DNA of 22,500 nt from Stramonita haemastoma (GCA_030674155.1 CM060325.1:25635422-25657921), one strand, 5' to 3'; numbered from the stretch's first letter, positions 1 through 9,702 are shown. Notes: generated from the sequence alone by a model not told the origin. Program-made: numbers and translations.

Positions 1-1
1 T

Positions 2-434
2 GAATCATGGACTCTGACAGCAGAGTTAGAGAGGAGAATCCAAGCATTCGAGAACAAGTGCCACAGAAGACTTCTCAAAATATCATACAAAGAACACAAG
101 ACCAATAACTATGTGAAAGAAGAAATCAAAAAGCGTGTGGGCCCCCAAGAGCCTTTGCTCTCCACCATAAAGAGGAGAAAGCTGATGTGGTTTGGTCACA
201 CCACAAGACACAACACCCTAGCAAAAACCATCCTGCAAGGAACAGTCGAGGGCAAGAGAAGAAGAGGCCGCCAAAAGAAATCATGGGTTGACAACATCAA
301 AGACTGGACCGCCCAACCCCTGCAACACCTCCTACTAGCCACACAGGATCGTGAAGCATGGAAAAAGATCTCTGTTGCGTCTTCTCTCATGTCCCCCTAC
401 GTCCTTTAGGACATGGGACTGAGTGAGTGAGTGG
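2..434 (+). mobile_element. Non-LTR retrotransposon (LINE) 3' end, C-terminal piece of ORF2
   Basis: The frame beginning at base 2 is open to the stop at 407-409 and enters from outside the window, so only the last 135 or so residues of the ORF are present. It shows the conserved tail of LINE reverse-transcriptase proteins: an ESWTL...RRIQAFENKC stretch, then RKLMWFGHTTRH, then GTVEGKRRRGRQKKSW and DNIKDW. These are the usual order and spacing for the region downstream of the RT domain in many invertebrate LINEs. A very short 3' UTR ends in a GAGT-type simple repeat at 418-434, a common LINE tail. The reading frame is intact over this piece, which suggests a fairly young copy. The clade was not determined. 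A SINE begins at its 3' edge. Confidence 0.8.
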
Positions 435-893
435 TCTAGAGGTAACGCACCTTACGAAAGCGAAAAGTCCGGGTCGGAGTGTGCGGTAGTTTGAATGCCG
501 TTTGGGCCCAAAACTCCCCCCCCCCCCCCCCCCCCCCCGATCCATTAGGCCATGAGTGGTGGTCTGGGTCCTAGTCTTTTGGATGAGACGATAAACCGAG
601 GTCCCGTGTGTTACATACATCATTATTTACCTTTACTATTTAGCCCACGTAAAAGAACCCACGGTGACAAAAGGGTTGTTCCTGGATATTTTATTTTTAT
701 ATTATGTATAAAAAAAAAGCCAGTGTGGTAGGGAAATAGAGGCAGTTGCAGACAGGAAAAAGAAAAAAACAATAATGGGCGACGCTGCACTTGTGGCCAT
801 GGGCCCTCCCCAGGGAGAGCAGCCCGAATTTCACACAGAGAAATTTGTCATGACATAAAGTGGTATAAAATAAATATGCAAATAAATAATCAT
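432..893 (+). mobile_element. SINE-1, tRNA-derived, near full length
   Basis: The 5' end has a box A-like motif at 432-448 (TGGTCTAGAGGTAACGC), followed by a degraded box B region near 468-480. A 23-base C run (516-538) interrupts the head. The central body at 575-690 contains GATGAGACGATAAACCGAGG and GTAAAAGAACCCACGG and ends in AAAAGGGTTGTTCCTGG. The 3' end carries AGAGCAGCCCGAATTTCAC and CACAGAGAAATTTGTCATGA, then an A-rich tail at about 860-893. From memory this layout matches a SINE that is abundant in gastropods and other molluscs. Family naming would need a repeat database. The copy sits directly at the 3' end of the LINE piece. Confidence 0.78.
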
Positions 894-1010
894 TTGAGAT
901 ATCAAAATCGACAACATGACCCCCATCTGCTGTAAATGGCTCCTTGTGGAAAAGTGGGTCAGGCGCTATGCGACTCATTTTATGGTGGAGGGTCACATTT
1001 GTATGCTCTT
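893..1010 (+). repeat. Dispersed repeat, copy 1 (inverted partner near 18370-18490)
   Basis: This segment carries ATCAAAATCGACAACATGAC, then CCCCATCTGCTGTAAATGGC, then GTGGAAAAGTGGGTCAG. It matches the reverse complement of 18370-18490 at about 80 percent by eye over about 115 bases. No coding potential or tRNA-like head is visible. It may be an internal piece of an unclassified SINE or LINE 3' region. The A/T-rich stretch after it (1010-1190) shows nothing I can name. Confidence 0.6.
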
Positions 1011-1191
1011 TTTTTACAAAAAAGAAAAAGAAAAAAAACGAGAAACAGAAGCACAAAAAAGTTAAAAGTTGTACCCAGCCCAAGAAGACACATAGCCAGC
1101 AACTGTAGCTCTTGTCCCCATCAATGTAAAGGGATGCACATGTCAGAATGACGTCAAATGTTCTACACTAAACTAAACAAGACTACAGGTA

Positions 1192-1222
1192 CGGGGTAGC
1201 ACAGTGGTCAGAGCCAAAGAAA
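1192..1222 (+). mobile_element. SINE-A 5' head fragment
   Basis: The piece CGGGGTAGCACAGTGGTCAG followed by AGCC resembles the box A region of the SINE-A copies in this window (compare the reverse complement of 10659-10685). Only about 30 bases are recognisable, so this is a weak call. Confidence 0.35.
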
Positions 1223-1370
1223 AGACAATTAAAAAAATAATGAAGCAGCTGAAATGAGGTTTTCAGAAAGTTGCTCAAGGTCAGTTGGACAGATATTAAA
1301 ACAAATAGAAGCATACAACACAAACTGGGGACAACAAGAACACTTCTAATGAAAGGAAATTAGGATAATT

Positions 1371-1632
1371 CATGCAGGTTATGGGCTAGGAAACCAAGAC
1401 CTCATGAAGACTGTCTCTCAAGGCAAGACCAGGGGAAAAGACAAAGTTAAAAAAAAAATTTAAAAAAAGGAAAAAAGATAAACCACCAGCTTCTCTCATT
1501 GGCGATATCACCGAATCCTGTGGCATGAGAATCCATGAAGTCAGCAGGGCCAGTGAAGACAGGGGCAAATGGAGAAGGAGGATCATGTCTGTGTCATCGG
1601 GTGTATTCGGTTGGTACCGACAGGTGAGATGA
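1371..1632 (+). pseudogene. Degenerate LINE ORF2 C-terminal relic (second LINE)
   Basis: Two reading-frame pieces form the C-terminal tail of a LINE polyprotein. The first (1371-1460) reads HAGYGLGNQDLMKTVSQGK, then a TRGKDK basic stretch. The second (1501-1632) reads GDITESCGMRIHEVSRASED, then RGKWRRRIMSV, and ends at TGA 1630-1632. The order (basic stretch, DNI/DIT-E-W-like, SRASEDR-x-x-WRR, stop) is that of the same tail as in the 2-409 element, but the sequence is clearly different, so this is another element or subfamily. An A-rich stretch at 1447-1480 breaks the frame between the pieces. The copy is dead. Confidence 0.65.
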
Positions 1633-1712
1633 TTGACCAGTAATTGCTGACGATAATAGCCGATGAGGTCATCATAAATTCACTCTAAATAGGAACCGCA
1701 GGAGTCTGGACT

Positions 1713-1830
1713 CCCCCCCCCTCCCACACAAAAAGGGGGGGGGGGGGGGGGAAGAAGAAAAAAGGAAAATACTACCCCCCAAAAAAAAAACAACAACAAC
1801 AAAAAAAAAACAAAACAAAACAAAAAAAAC
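1713..1830. repeat. C-run/G-run hairpin and A-rich low complexity
   Basis: A run of 9 C (1713-1721) is followed after about 13 bases by 17 G (1735-1751), so a GC-only hairpin stem of about 9 pairs is possible. A purine-rich, then (CAA)n and A-rich stretch follows to about 1870. From 1880 to 2080 I see nothing. Confidence 0.7.
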
Positions 1831-2082
1831 AACAACAAACAAAAACAAACAGATATCCAAACAAACAAACCAACCCCGCTAGTCTATATAAATCAAAGGT
1901 TTGCAGATTGTAATGATTCTTCTCCAATACTGAGTAAACGCAATTAATCTTCCAACCCATTAGCCTTCTCAAGATGGATTTGACGTAGGCCTATGCCAAC
2001 CTAATCATTGAACCAACCACTTCCCTATATTTTGCTAAGTAGCAATGCTTATTACGCCTGAATCTACAACATACTGAAAGAG

Positions 2083-2286
2083 TCCATCGGATGAGGCTAT
2101 AAACCGAAGTTCTGCATCTTGCGCACCGTTAAAACCTGTTCCGCTTTTCGGAAGAGTAGGCCACTGTGTGCGGTGGGAACGGATGACAAAATTTACAAAA
2201 CTGTACACACACTGGGACCGTATTGAAAAAAAATAGGTGCCTCTATTCCATCATCCTCAAAACAAGAAAAAGAAAAGAAAAAAAGA
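2083..2286 (+). mobile_element. SINE-A copy 1 (5'-truncated)
   Basis: It begins in the SINE-A body with CGGATGAGGCTATAAACCGA and continues through CTTGCGCACCGTTAAAACCT, AGAGTAGGCCACTGTG, ACGGATGACAAAATTTAC and CTGGGACCG to the 3' end ATTCCATCATCC plus an A-rich tail. The tRNA head is missing. This copy ends about 20 bases before the first E-box of the candidate promoter. Confidence 0.75.
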
Positions 2287-2304
2287 TAGGCCTACAAGGT
2301 TGGG

Positions 2305-2351
2305 CACGTGTTATAGTAAAATGGTGTTGTGTCACATGATCGTCACGTGAG
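2305..2351 (+). promoter_or_regulatory. Cluster of three E-boxes (CLEAR/M-box type), candidate WDR7 promoter
   Basis: CACGTG occurs at 2305-2310 and 2344-2349, and CACATG at 2333-2338. The last two sit in a direct repeat GTCACATGA (2331-2339) and GTCACGTGA (2342-2350), offset by exactly 11 bases, about one helical turn. GTCACGTGAG differs by one base from the CLEAR consensus GTCACGTGAC bound by TFEB/MITF-type factors, and TCACATGA is the reverse of the M-box core TCATGTGA. The cluster lies just upstream of a YY1-like motif and a strong splice donor. Assignment to WDR7 rests on position and orientation only. Confidence 0.5.
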
Positions 2352-2359
2352 ATAATTTG

Positions 2360-2440
2360 TTATGCCAAGATGGAGGCAGAGTAAGGAAACTGATTACTTC
2401 GCTCTATTAACGTCTGCGTTTTGCGTGCCATAAAATTCTG
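2360..2440 (+). other. WDR7: Candidate non-coding first exon of WDR7 (5' UTR)
   Basis: The exon end is a near-perfect donor, TCTG|GTAAGTAT, at 2440/2441. Upstream, CCAAGATGGAGGC (2365-2377) resembles the YY1 element that often lies just downstream of transcription starts; a start at about 2345-2365 is a guess. The only ATG before the donor (2370) opens a four-codon reading frame, MEA E then TAA (2370-2384), so this exon cannot encode the main N-terminus. The flanking stretch up to about 2620 has many CpG dinucleotides, as expected near an active promoter. It would splice to 4677, or to the stronger-looking acceptor at 4631. Transcript data would be needed to confirm it. Confidence 0.45.
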
Positions 2441-3349
2441 GTAAGTATGGTACTGTTATGGTAAAGCTGCACCTCAGCAATTGTAGAGGTGAAAAAATAG
2501 CTGTATTTGCATTTTTCTTAGGATATTAGGAACTGCTACCGGTAAAGATTAATGTCGCGGCTGCTCCAGTTCGATCGTAGATTATCTCCGATTTGCGTCG
2601 AACTAGTTTTTTGTTTTTTCCGACCTGTTTTCTTTACTGTGGTGGTCAGCTTTTATGTGAAACTGTAATTTTAGTCACCGAACTCAGATATCAAAGGGGA
2701 GGTGGAGGCGCTTGGTAGTGGAGAAATGCTTAAAGTGGAGCGATAGTAATGTGATGTGGTCGGTAGTTCTCAAGACTGCCAGTTGTTGGTGTGGAGTGTA
2801 GTGTTCTGTCGAAAGGTTGCCGGATCTCGACTGCAATAGGCCTACAATAGCCTCTCCAGATACCATTCTTGTTTTTGATAGGCGTAGTTAAAGTGTTCTT
2901 TCGGTAAGCTTGTGAAGCGGAGATGGGGTACTTTCATTTTTTGACAGTTAACTTATCAATTATTGTGCAGTTGAGTTAGGGGCATGTTATTTCCAGTGCC
3001 TAACAATCCATTGATTTAATTTACATTTTTTTATATACTAGTACCATCAAGACAAACTACCCACTGTTCTCTATAGATCTATACAAATTTAGCTATGCAC
3101 AAGACTTGCATGCTGTTGTGCACTGTGCTGTTTTTGTTTCCGACAAATAAAATGTTTTGTTGCTGTGTGTCACAGACTCACAGTGTGGTAGAAGAACTTC
3201 CACACAAAAAGACACAAAGGGCGTTCATTTTTCACCTGTTTTTACTTTCATTAATATCAGTTAAGTTTTGTAAGCATTGAAGTACACTTGAACAATATCA
3301 ACATCAAGTTTTCACTATTATTATCCCATTATGATTATCTATGTATGCA

Positions 3350-3533
3350 GAGCATCTTGCGCACATGTTAAAACCAGTTCCACTTTTCAGAAGAGTAGGC
3401 CATTGTGTATGAATGGGATCAGATGACAAAATTGACAAAACTGCATACACACAGGGACTGGATATAAAAAAGCACATATGTGCTTATTCCATTATCTTTG
3501 AAATAAAAGAATATAAAAGAATATTAAATAACA
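3350..3533 (+). mobile_element. SINE-A copy 2 (5'-truncated)
   Basis: It contains the body motifs CATCTTGCGCACATGTTAAA, AGAGTAGGCCATTGTGT, ATGACAAAATTGACAAAAC and GGGACTGGATATAAAAAAGC, and the 3' end CTTATTCCATTATCTTTG with an A-rich tail. It runs straight into the (CA)n array at 3534. Confidence 0.8.
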
Positions 3534-3554
3534 ACACACACACCATACATACAC

Positions 3555-3625
<71 letters not shown>

Positions 3626-3653
3626 TCACTCATGCACACTCATGCACACTCAT

Positions 3654-3695
<42 letters not shown>

Positions 3696-3707
3696 CACAC
3701 ACACACA

Positions 3708-3760
<53 letters not shown>

Positions 3761-3808
3761 CATGCACACACACACACACACACTCATGCACACACTCACA
3801 CACACACA

Positions 3809-3867
<59 letters not shown>
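3534..3867 (+). repeat. (CA)n microsatellite array with CTCATGCACA interruptions
   Basis: About 330 bases of (CA)n are broken by repeated ACTCATGCAC units (3620-3655, 3758-3792) and by single-base phase slips. It directly follows a SINE-A tail. Confidence 0.97.
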
Positions 3868-3869
<2 letters not shown>

Positions 3870-4666
3870 GATAAAGTTCTTTTCTTCTCTCTTACCCAAA
3901 GAAAGTTAAACATATCAAATGATATCATTAGCGCATATACAAACAAATGCTAACTTTTTATGTTTTTGGTGAGCAGGAAATTCCATATGCACTGCTGAGC
4001 AAACATTTCCAGTGTCACTGTCGGAGGCCATGAGAGGGGATTATATATACATGTTCTTTGCTTTATTTTTGAAAAAGCACTGTCACTGTGTCAGTGTGTC
4101 AGGGCAATAGGTAGAACAAGCACTTATAAGCAAAGCACTAGCACAAGTGAACAGCCTCTTTCCATTAGCTAAGACCCTAAAGCATGACTCAGACTCAGAG
4201 TTAGACTGTAAGCGATGGAACAGGGGATTTTTGTTTTATCTATATAATTTGCACTGTGTCACTGTTATGGCTATAGTTATAGTATGTCTGTAGGCTACTC
4301 CATCCTGAACTAATTAGTGAGTTACTGTAATCGGTGCACAGTGCATCTGCTACTGGAATTTTTTTTTTTACCGTAACTGGTGCAAAGCACATCAGCAAGA
4401 AGTTAATGTGGTATAATAAAACTGGTATAGTGTGAGGCTGGTACCCCTCACTAATGCTAAAAATGGGATTCGTCAAAGAGCCATGCTGAAGGTTGCTAGT
4501 CCCTGGAGATAAGAACTTAGTTAATCTGGTTGATTGATAAGTAGGAATTTTCCTAATCTCACACATTGGCTGTGCCATTTCCTTAAATTCCATTTTTACT
4601 AGTTAATGTGTGTACTACTTGTTTGTTCAGAACTAGTATTTATAAAGCATTCCATGATACATGTGA

Positions 4667-4969
<303 letters not shown>

Positions 4970-5159
4970 TAAGAACTGCAGGTATATTTTAAAATTTGAT
5001 TTGATGCCTTTAACCTGTGTAGATTGTGTCTTTTACAGAAATTTACATACCTTTAAAAAAAAAAGGTCATGAGTCTTTAATATTGTTTGTTTATTATTTT
5101 GTGATGAATTCTTGCTTTTCAGTTCCTGTTGATATTGATAATACTTTTGGATGTTTTGC

Positions 5160-5247
5160 TGTAAGGTTTCTTTTCTCCTGTTGAACTTGTTTGTTATCCT
5201 CCATGCCCCAAAAGGGGTGAAAGGAATTAAATCTTGAATCTTAAATC

Positions 5248-5248
<1 letters not shown>
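5160..5248 (+). mobile_element. Possible non-LTR element 3' tail with AATCTT repeats
   Basis: CCATGCCCCAAAAGGGGTGA is followed by GGAATTAAATCTTGAATC and TTAAATCTTG, that is three imperfect AATCTT-type units. Short tandem tails of this sort end several LINE and SINE families. The body upstream (about 5040-5160) is not recognised. The tail runs directly into (TG)n. Confidence 0.4.
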
Positions 5249-5298
<50 letters not shown>

Positions 5299-5320
5299 TG
5301 TGTGTGTGTGTGTTGTGTGA

Positions 5321-5352
<32 letters not shown>

Positions 5353-5397
5353 TGTGTGTGTGTTTGTGTGTGGTGTGTGTGTGTCAGTGTGTGTATA

Positions 5398-5428
<31 letters not shown>

Positions 5429-5482
5429 TGTAGGCTTGCATACATTGCATACATTATGTGTGTTTTGTATTTTGTGTGTGTG

Positions 5483-5537
<55 letters not shown>

Positions 5538-5609
5538 GTAGGCTTGCATACATTGCATACATTATGTATGTTCTGTGTTTTGTGTGTGTGTGTGTGTGTC
5601 GTGTGTCGT

Positions 5610-5684
<75 letters not shown>

Positions 5685-5770
5685 CAATGTATCATGTGTG
5701 TGTGTAGGGGGGAGGGGGTGTGTGTATCGTGTGCTTGCATAAAAATTGAAGTGCATACATTATGTTTGTC
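5249..5770 (+). repeat. Compound (TG)n array with a higher-order unit
   Basis: A long (TG)n array contains a 31-base non-repetitive insert, TTGTAGGCTTGCATACATTG followed by CATACATTATGT, at 5428-5459. It recurs 108 bases later at 5536-5567 and, degraded, at 5733-5768. The array has therefore grown partly by duplication of a unit of about 108 bases. 5770-6690 holds unique A/T-rich sequence without a supported feature. Confidence 0.93.
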
Positions 5771-6696
5771 CTCTGTCAGGAATTGAGGTGTTTAAAAGTA
5801 ATCTCTCGGTATTGTATATTATTATACGGTGAAAATAGTACTCAGTACTAGTACAGTAGTAGTGCATTTTAAGCACAAATAAAAAAAAAAGGATAGTTTT
5901 CAAATCTGTATACTGAGGAGCCCTGCATATTGTTTACATTGTGATATTGGCACTTGTGGTAAATATTATTGATAGCAGATGAAATTTTATGATGGCAAAG
6001 GAGTTTTAGAGCTTCGTCTGTGACTCACTTACTCAAGTTACTGTCACTGCGTCAGAGAATGAACAATGATTGCAGTATACTACTGTTACTTGTCAATATT
6101 AATTTTGCTATGAGCTGAAACTTAAATTCTTTCCCCCATAGGGATGTATGGGGCTTGTCAGTAATAGCAACCCCACCTTCTGGAAATTTTGTGCTAAGAA
6201 TTTCCCCTTTTCTATCCCTGTCTTTATTTCTGCCATGTTCTTTTTCTTTTGTCACAGCCTCCTTGTCTGTTTTATGCTTGGTTTATTCTCCTTCCTTTTT
6301 TTCCAGAAAGACTTAGAATTTTTTTTTTACTGTGCGTATTTTGTCTTTTTTTTTTACTTGTCTTTGTTAGAACATTCATTGGCTAGAAAGGGACAGGTCT
6401 GCTCTGTTAATTAGTTTACTTATTGATAACCTTATGATGCCAATGTGTGGTTTGAATGGAGTTCAGATATATTGAACAAAAAGTTACAGATAACAGATGT
6501 GATTGTTATTTTCTGCTGATATAGATAATTGTTTTGATGTGTTAAGAGAGTAAAGATCAATGTGTTTAATAGAGTAAAGATCAATGTTTAAGTATGAATG
6601 AACATTCATATGATTATGATACAGATGTATGGTGGTGCTGATCTGACGTGTTGAAGACATATCATTTATACTGTGTGTTGGTGTGGCTGTGTCAAG

Positions 6697-6802
6697 GTGT
6701 GTCCGCGTAGTCTGCTGTTTGGTCACTCAGCGCCATCAGCTGTCTGGCCAATGGCAGTCACCAGCCAGACCAACAGTTCATCATCAGCTCTTCAGAAAAT
6801 GG
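6697..6802 (+). CDS. WDR7: WDR7 coding exon 2, second WD blade, with a 1-base frame break
   Basis: From the acceptor GTCAAG at 6691-6696 the phase-0 frame reads VCPRSLLFGHSA, matching PR-x-LLFGH of vertebrate WDR7. From 6732 the homologous reading moves to another frame: AISCLANGSHQPDQQFIISS, then SENG. That second frame ends GG at 6802 (donor GTAAAC) and joins exactly to A GAA ATG at 8575, giving SENGEMCLWD. The exon is 106 bases where 107 are needed, so one base is missing at about 6730-6732 (an alanine GCN codon expected). This could be an assembly error or a real lesion. An AG at 6709-6710 would give a 92-base in-frame exon, but with SAVWSLS in place of the conserved LLFGH stretch. The acceptor has no strong pyrimidine tract. 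Confidence 0.88.
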
Positions 6803-6877
6803 GTAAACACCATGTTCATTTCCTGGTCATGGTAATTAATCTGTTGTTGGCTCTTCAGGAAGGCAGTAGCTGGGGTT

Positions 6878-7853
6878 AACTATTACACTGCCATAGGCGG
6901 CTTTAGTTGACACTATCATTTACCGCCATAGGCAACTTAAGTCGACACTATCATTTCACTATAGGTGACTTTGACACTATCATTTATCACCCATAGGTGA
7001 CTTTAGTTGACACTATCAATACACCATTGATGACTTTAGTTGACACTATCATTTATCACCATAGGTGACTTTAGTTGACACTATAATTTACCGCCATAGG
7101 CAACTTAAGTCGACACTATCATTTATCACTATAGGTGACTTGACACTATCATTTATCACCATAGGTGACTTTAGTTGACACTTATCATTTATCACCATAG
7201 GTGACTTTAGTTGACACTATCATTTATCCCATAGGTGACTTGACACTATCTTTATCACCATAGGTGACTTTAGTTGATACTTATCATTTATCCCATAGGT
7301 GACTTTAGTTGACACTATCATTTATCACCATAGGTGACTTGACACTATCATTTATCACCATAGGTGACTTTAGTTGACACTATCATTATCACCATAGGAG
7401 ATTTTAGTTGACACTATCATTTATCACCATAGGTGACTTTAGTTGACACTATCATTTATCACCATAGGTGACTTGACACTATCATTTATCACCATAGGTG
7501 ATTTTAGTTGACACTATCATTTACACCATAGGTGACTTTAGTTGACACTATCATTTATCACCATAAGGTGACTTTAGTTGACACTATCATTTAATCACCA
7601 TGGGTACTTTAGTTGACACTATCATTTACCGTCGAAGTGACTTTAGTTGACACTATCGTTTTCACCGCCATAGGTGACTGTAGTTGGCGCTTATCGTTTC
7701 ACCACCATAGGCAGCTTGAGTCGACACTATCATTCACCCCCATAGGTGACTTTAGCTGACACTGTCGTTTACCGCCATAGGTGACTTTAGTTGATACTAT
7801 CATTTACCGCCATAGGTGACTTTAGTTGACACTATCATTCACCGCCATAAAAA
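6878..7853 (+). repeat. Minisatellite, about 28 units of roughly 35 bases
   Basis: The consensus unit is CACCATAGGTGACTTTAGT followed by TGACACTATCATTTAT. I count about 28 occurrences of the GACACTATC core. A shorter variant lacks five bases (GGTGACTTGACAC) and occurs at about 7140, 7240, 7340 and 7474, so spaced 100, 100 and 134 bases. Edge units (6880-6990, 7620-7850) are the most diverged, which fits growth by unequal exchange in the middle. It lies in intron 3, starting about 75 bases after the coding exon 2 donor. No spacers are present, so it is not a CRISPR array. Confidence 0.97.
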
Positions 7854-8032
7854 AACAATGGGTGCAGGCCTTCTGTGCTTGGTGCAGGCAACTCAGAACT
7901 TGATGGGAATCACTTGTACATGTTGTGTTTAGATAGTTATTTCACAGCTGTGAGTTGTCCCTACTTTCAGCTTCTCTCAGTTGCTATCCATTCCAGCCCA
8001 GCCTAGGTGTTGCTAATTATAGCAGAAACTTT

Positions 8033-8398
8033 ATTCTTTTATTCTTTTATTATTCATTTATTTCGAGGATAATGGAATAAGCACTCCTGTGCTTTTTTAC
8101 ATCCAGTCCCGTGTGTATGCAGTTTTGTAAATTTTGTCATCTGTTCCCAGTGGCATACAATGGCCTACTCTTCTGAAAAGCGGAATGGGTTTTAATGTGT
8201 GCGCAAGATGTTTTGCGTGTGTTTGCACACAAGATGTCGGTTCATATCATACTCTCATCCAAAAGACTTTTGGGGGGAGTGGAGTCGGTGCTGATGCTAA
8301 CTCCAGAGGAAAAATCCTCTTGAACGAGATTTAAATCCCGGTCAGCAGATCATGAGTGCAGCGAAATATCACTCTAACCACCAGGCTGTCCTGTCCCA
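8033..8398 (-). mobile_element. SINE-A copy 3, near full length, antisense
   Basis: Read on the minus strand, it starts with a tRNA-like head (GGACAGCCTGGTGGTTAGAG near 8395-8376; degenerate box B GGGATTTAAATCTC near 8340-8327). It then has the body with GTCTTTTGGATGAGAGTATG, AGAGTAGGCCATTG and GATGACAAAATTTAC, and ends with AAGCACAGGAGTGCTTATTC and CATTATCCTCGAAATAAATG. Its length of about 365 bases is slightly more than that of copy 5. Confidence 0.85.
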
Positions 8399-8560
8399 TG
8401 TCTGTGTGTTTGTCTATCTGTGTGTGTGTGTGTGGTCTGTGTTTGCATCATGTCATATCTCCTTTGTTGGAGGTGTCAGTGTTCACATTGAAGCCGTAAT
8501 GTATCAGTCATAACTTGTATATTAAAGGATGAAGTTATGTCCTCTTTAAAGCCTTAGTAA

Positions 8561-8692
<132 letters not shown>

Positions 8693-9071
8693 TGAATTTT
8701 TTTTTTGTCTTTGAAAAGTTGTGATTTTTTTTCTCCTTATTTGACCATCTGTAGCACACTCAAATAAACAGTGACTAACATTCAATAGTATTGTGTAATT
8801 CTATAGTTTGTGAAACAAGTTTTTGATCAGGATGAAAGCATTCCATTTTACTCTGGCATCATGCAAGCATCACTGGCTAAATGCACGTGCGTCGCATCTC
8901 ACGTTATTGTGAATGACTCATTGCTAGACGATGAATAATATAGTGTTTTATCAAATCCCCCCCCCCCTTTCAAAATTTTGGCCAGATTTTGTTTATATGT
9001 TGTTTTTTTTTTTCATTCCTTCACTAGAGCTCTGAGGCTCATCAATGGTGAGATTTTGCATATGCGACTGT

Positions 9072-9093
9072 TGTGTGTGTGTGTGTGTGTGTG
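9072..9093 (+). repeat. Short (TG)n tract in intron 4
   Basis: About 11 TG units. The rest of 8654-9235 is unique A/T-rich intron with homopolymer runs (C 8957-8966, T near 9003-9013). I see no gene in it. Confidence 0.9.
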
Positions 9094-9237
9094 GTTTTTT
9101 TTACCCACCATGAAGGTAACCACATTCCAACTTCAAAAATACATTTGATTTTATTGATGATATAAATAATCATAAGCAAATTCTGGTTAATTAATACAAT
9201 TTTGTGTATCAAATTATGGGTGTCAAATCACAACTGA

Positions 9238-9702
9238 TGGATTCTATAGCCGAGTGGTTAAGACTGTTAGGCTTTGTTAGACTGAAGCCCTATCGGTCCA
9301 TGAAGTATAAAGTCATGGGTTCAAATCTTGGTGGCATTTGGTGAATATAAGGGTGGGGGTATTCTGTTATCTCTCAGGTCAACTTCAAGTGCAGACCTGC
9401 TTGTGCCTTCATTCCCTTTGTGTATATATATATACATACAAATGCAGAGTATCAAATACACAAATGAAATATCCTGTCATTCATATTAGCGTTCGGTGGA
9501 TAACAGAAACACCAACAAACCAACCCAGTAGCAATACATCCCTGTGAAGTGAAGGGGCTACCTTCATGGCGGGCAACCCCCCTAAACCCCCCCCCCAAAA
9601 AAAAAACCCCCAAAACCCCCCAAAACAACAACAAAAAATGGTCATGAACGCAAAAAATCTTACCATGGATAAACCTAGAAGCTTTACCTGAGGAACACGC
9701 AG

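Noticed and set aside
697..1083. Minus-strand 128-codon frame
   Set aside because: It lies in the 3' part of SINE-1, the dispersed repeat and A-rich tails; the Phe-rich stretch is poly(A) read in reverse.
2684..2866. Possible divergent gene on the minus strand opposite the WDR7 promoter
   Set aside because: Only a 60-codon frame lies there, with no motif and no splice signal to extend it; the E-boxes are palindromic, so a bidirectional promoter cannot be excluded, but nothing supports it.
6878..7853. CRISPR array
   Set aside because: The units are directly adjacent with no unique spacers, and the context is a eukaryotic intron.
9233..9340. tRNA gene (Leu/Ser-like) with boxes A and B
   Set aside because: The acceptor and T stems do not pair, and the segment continues into a SINE body and poly(A); it is the head of SINE-B.
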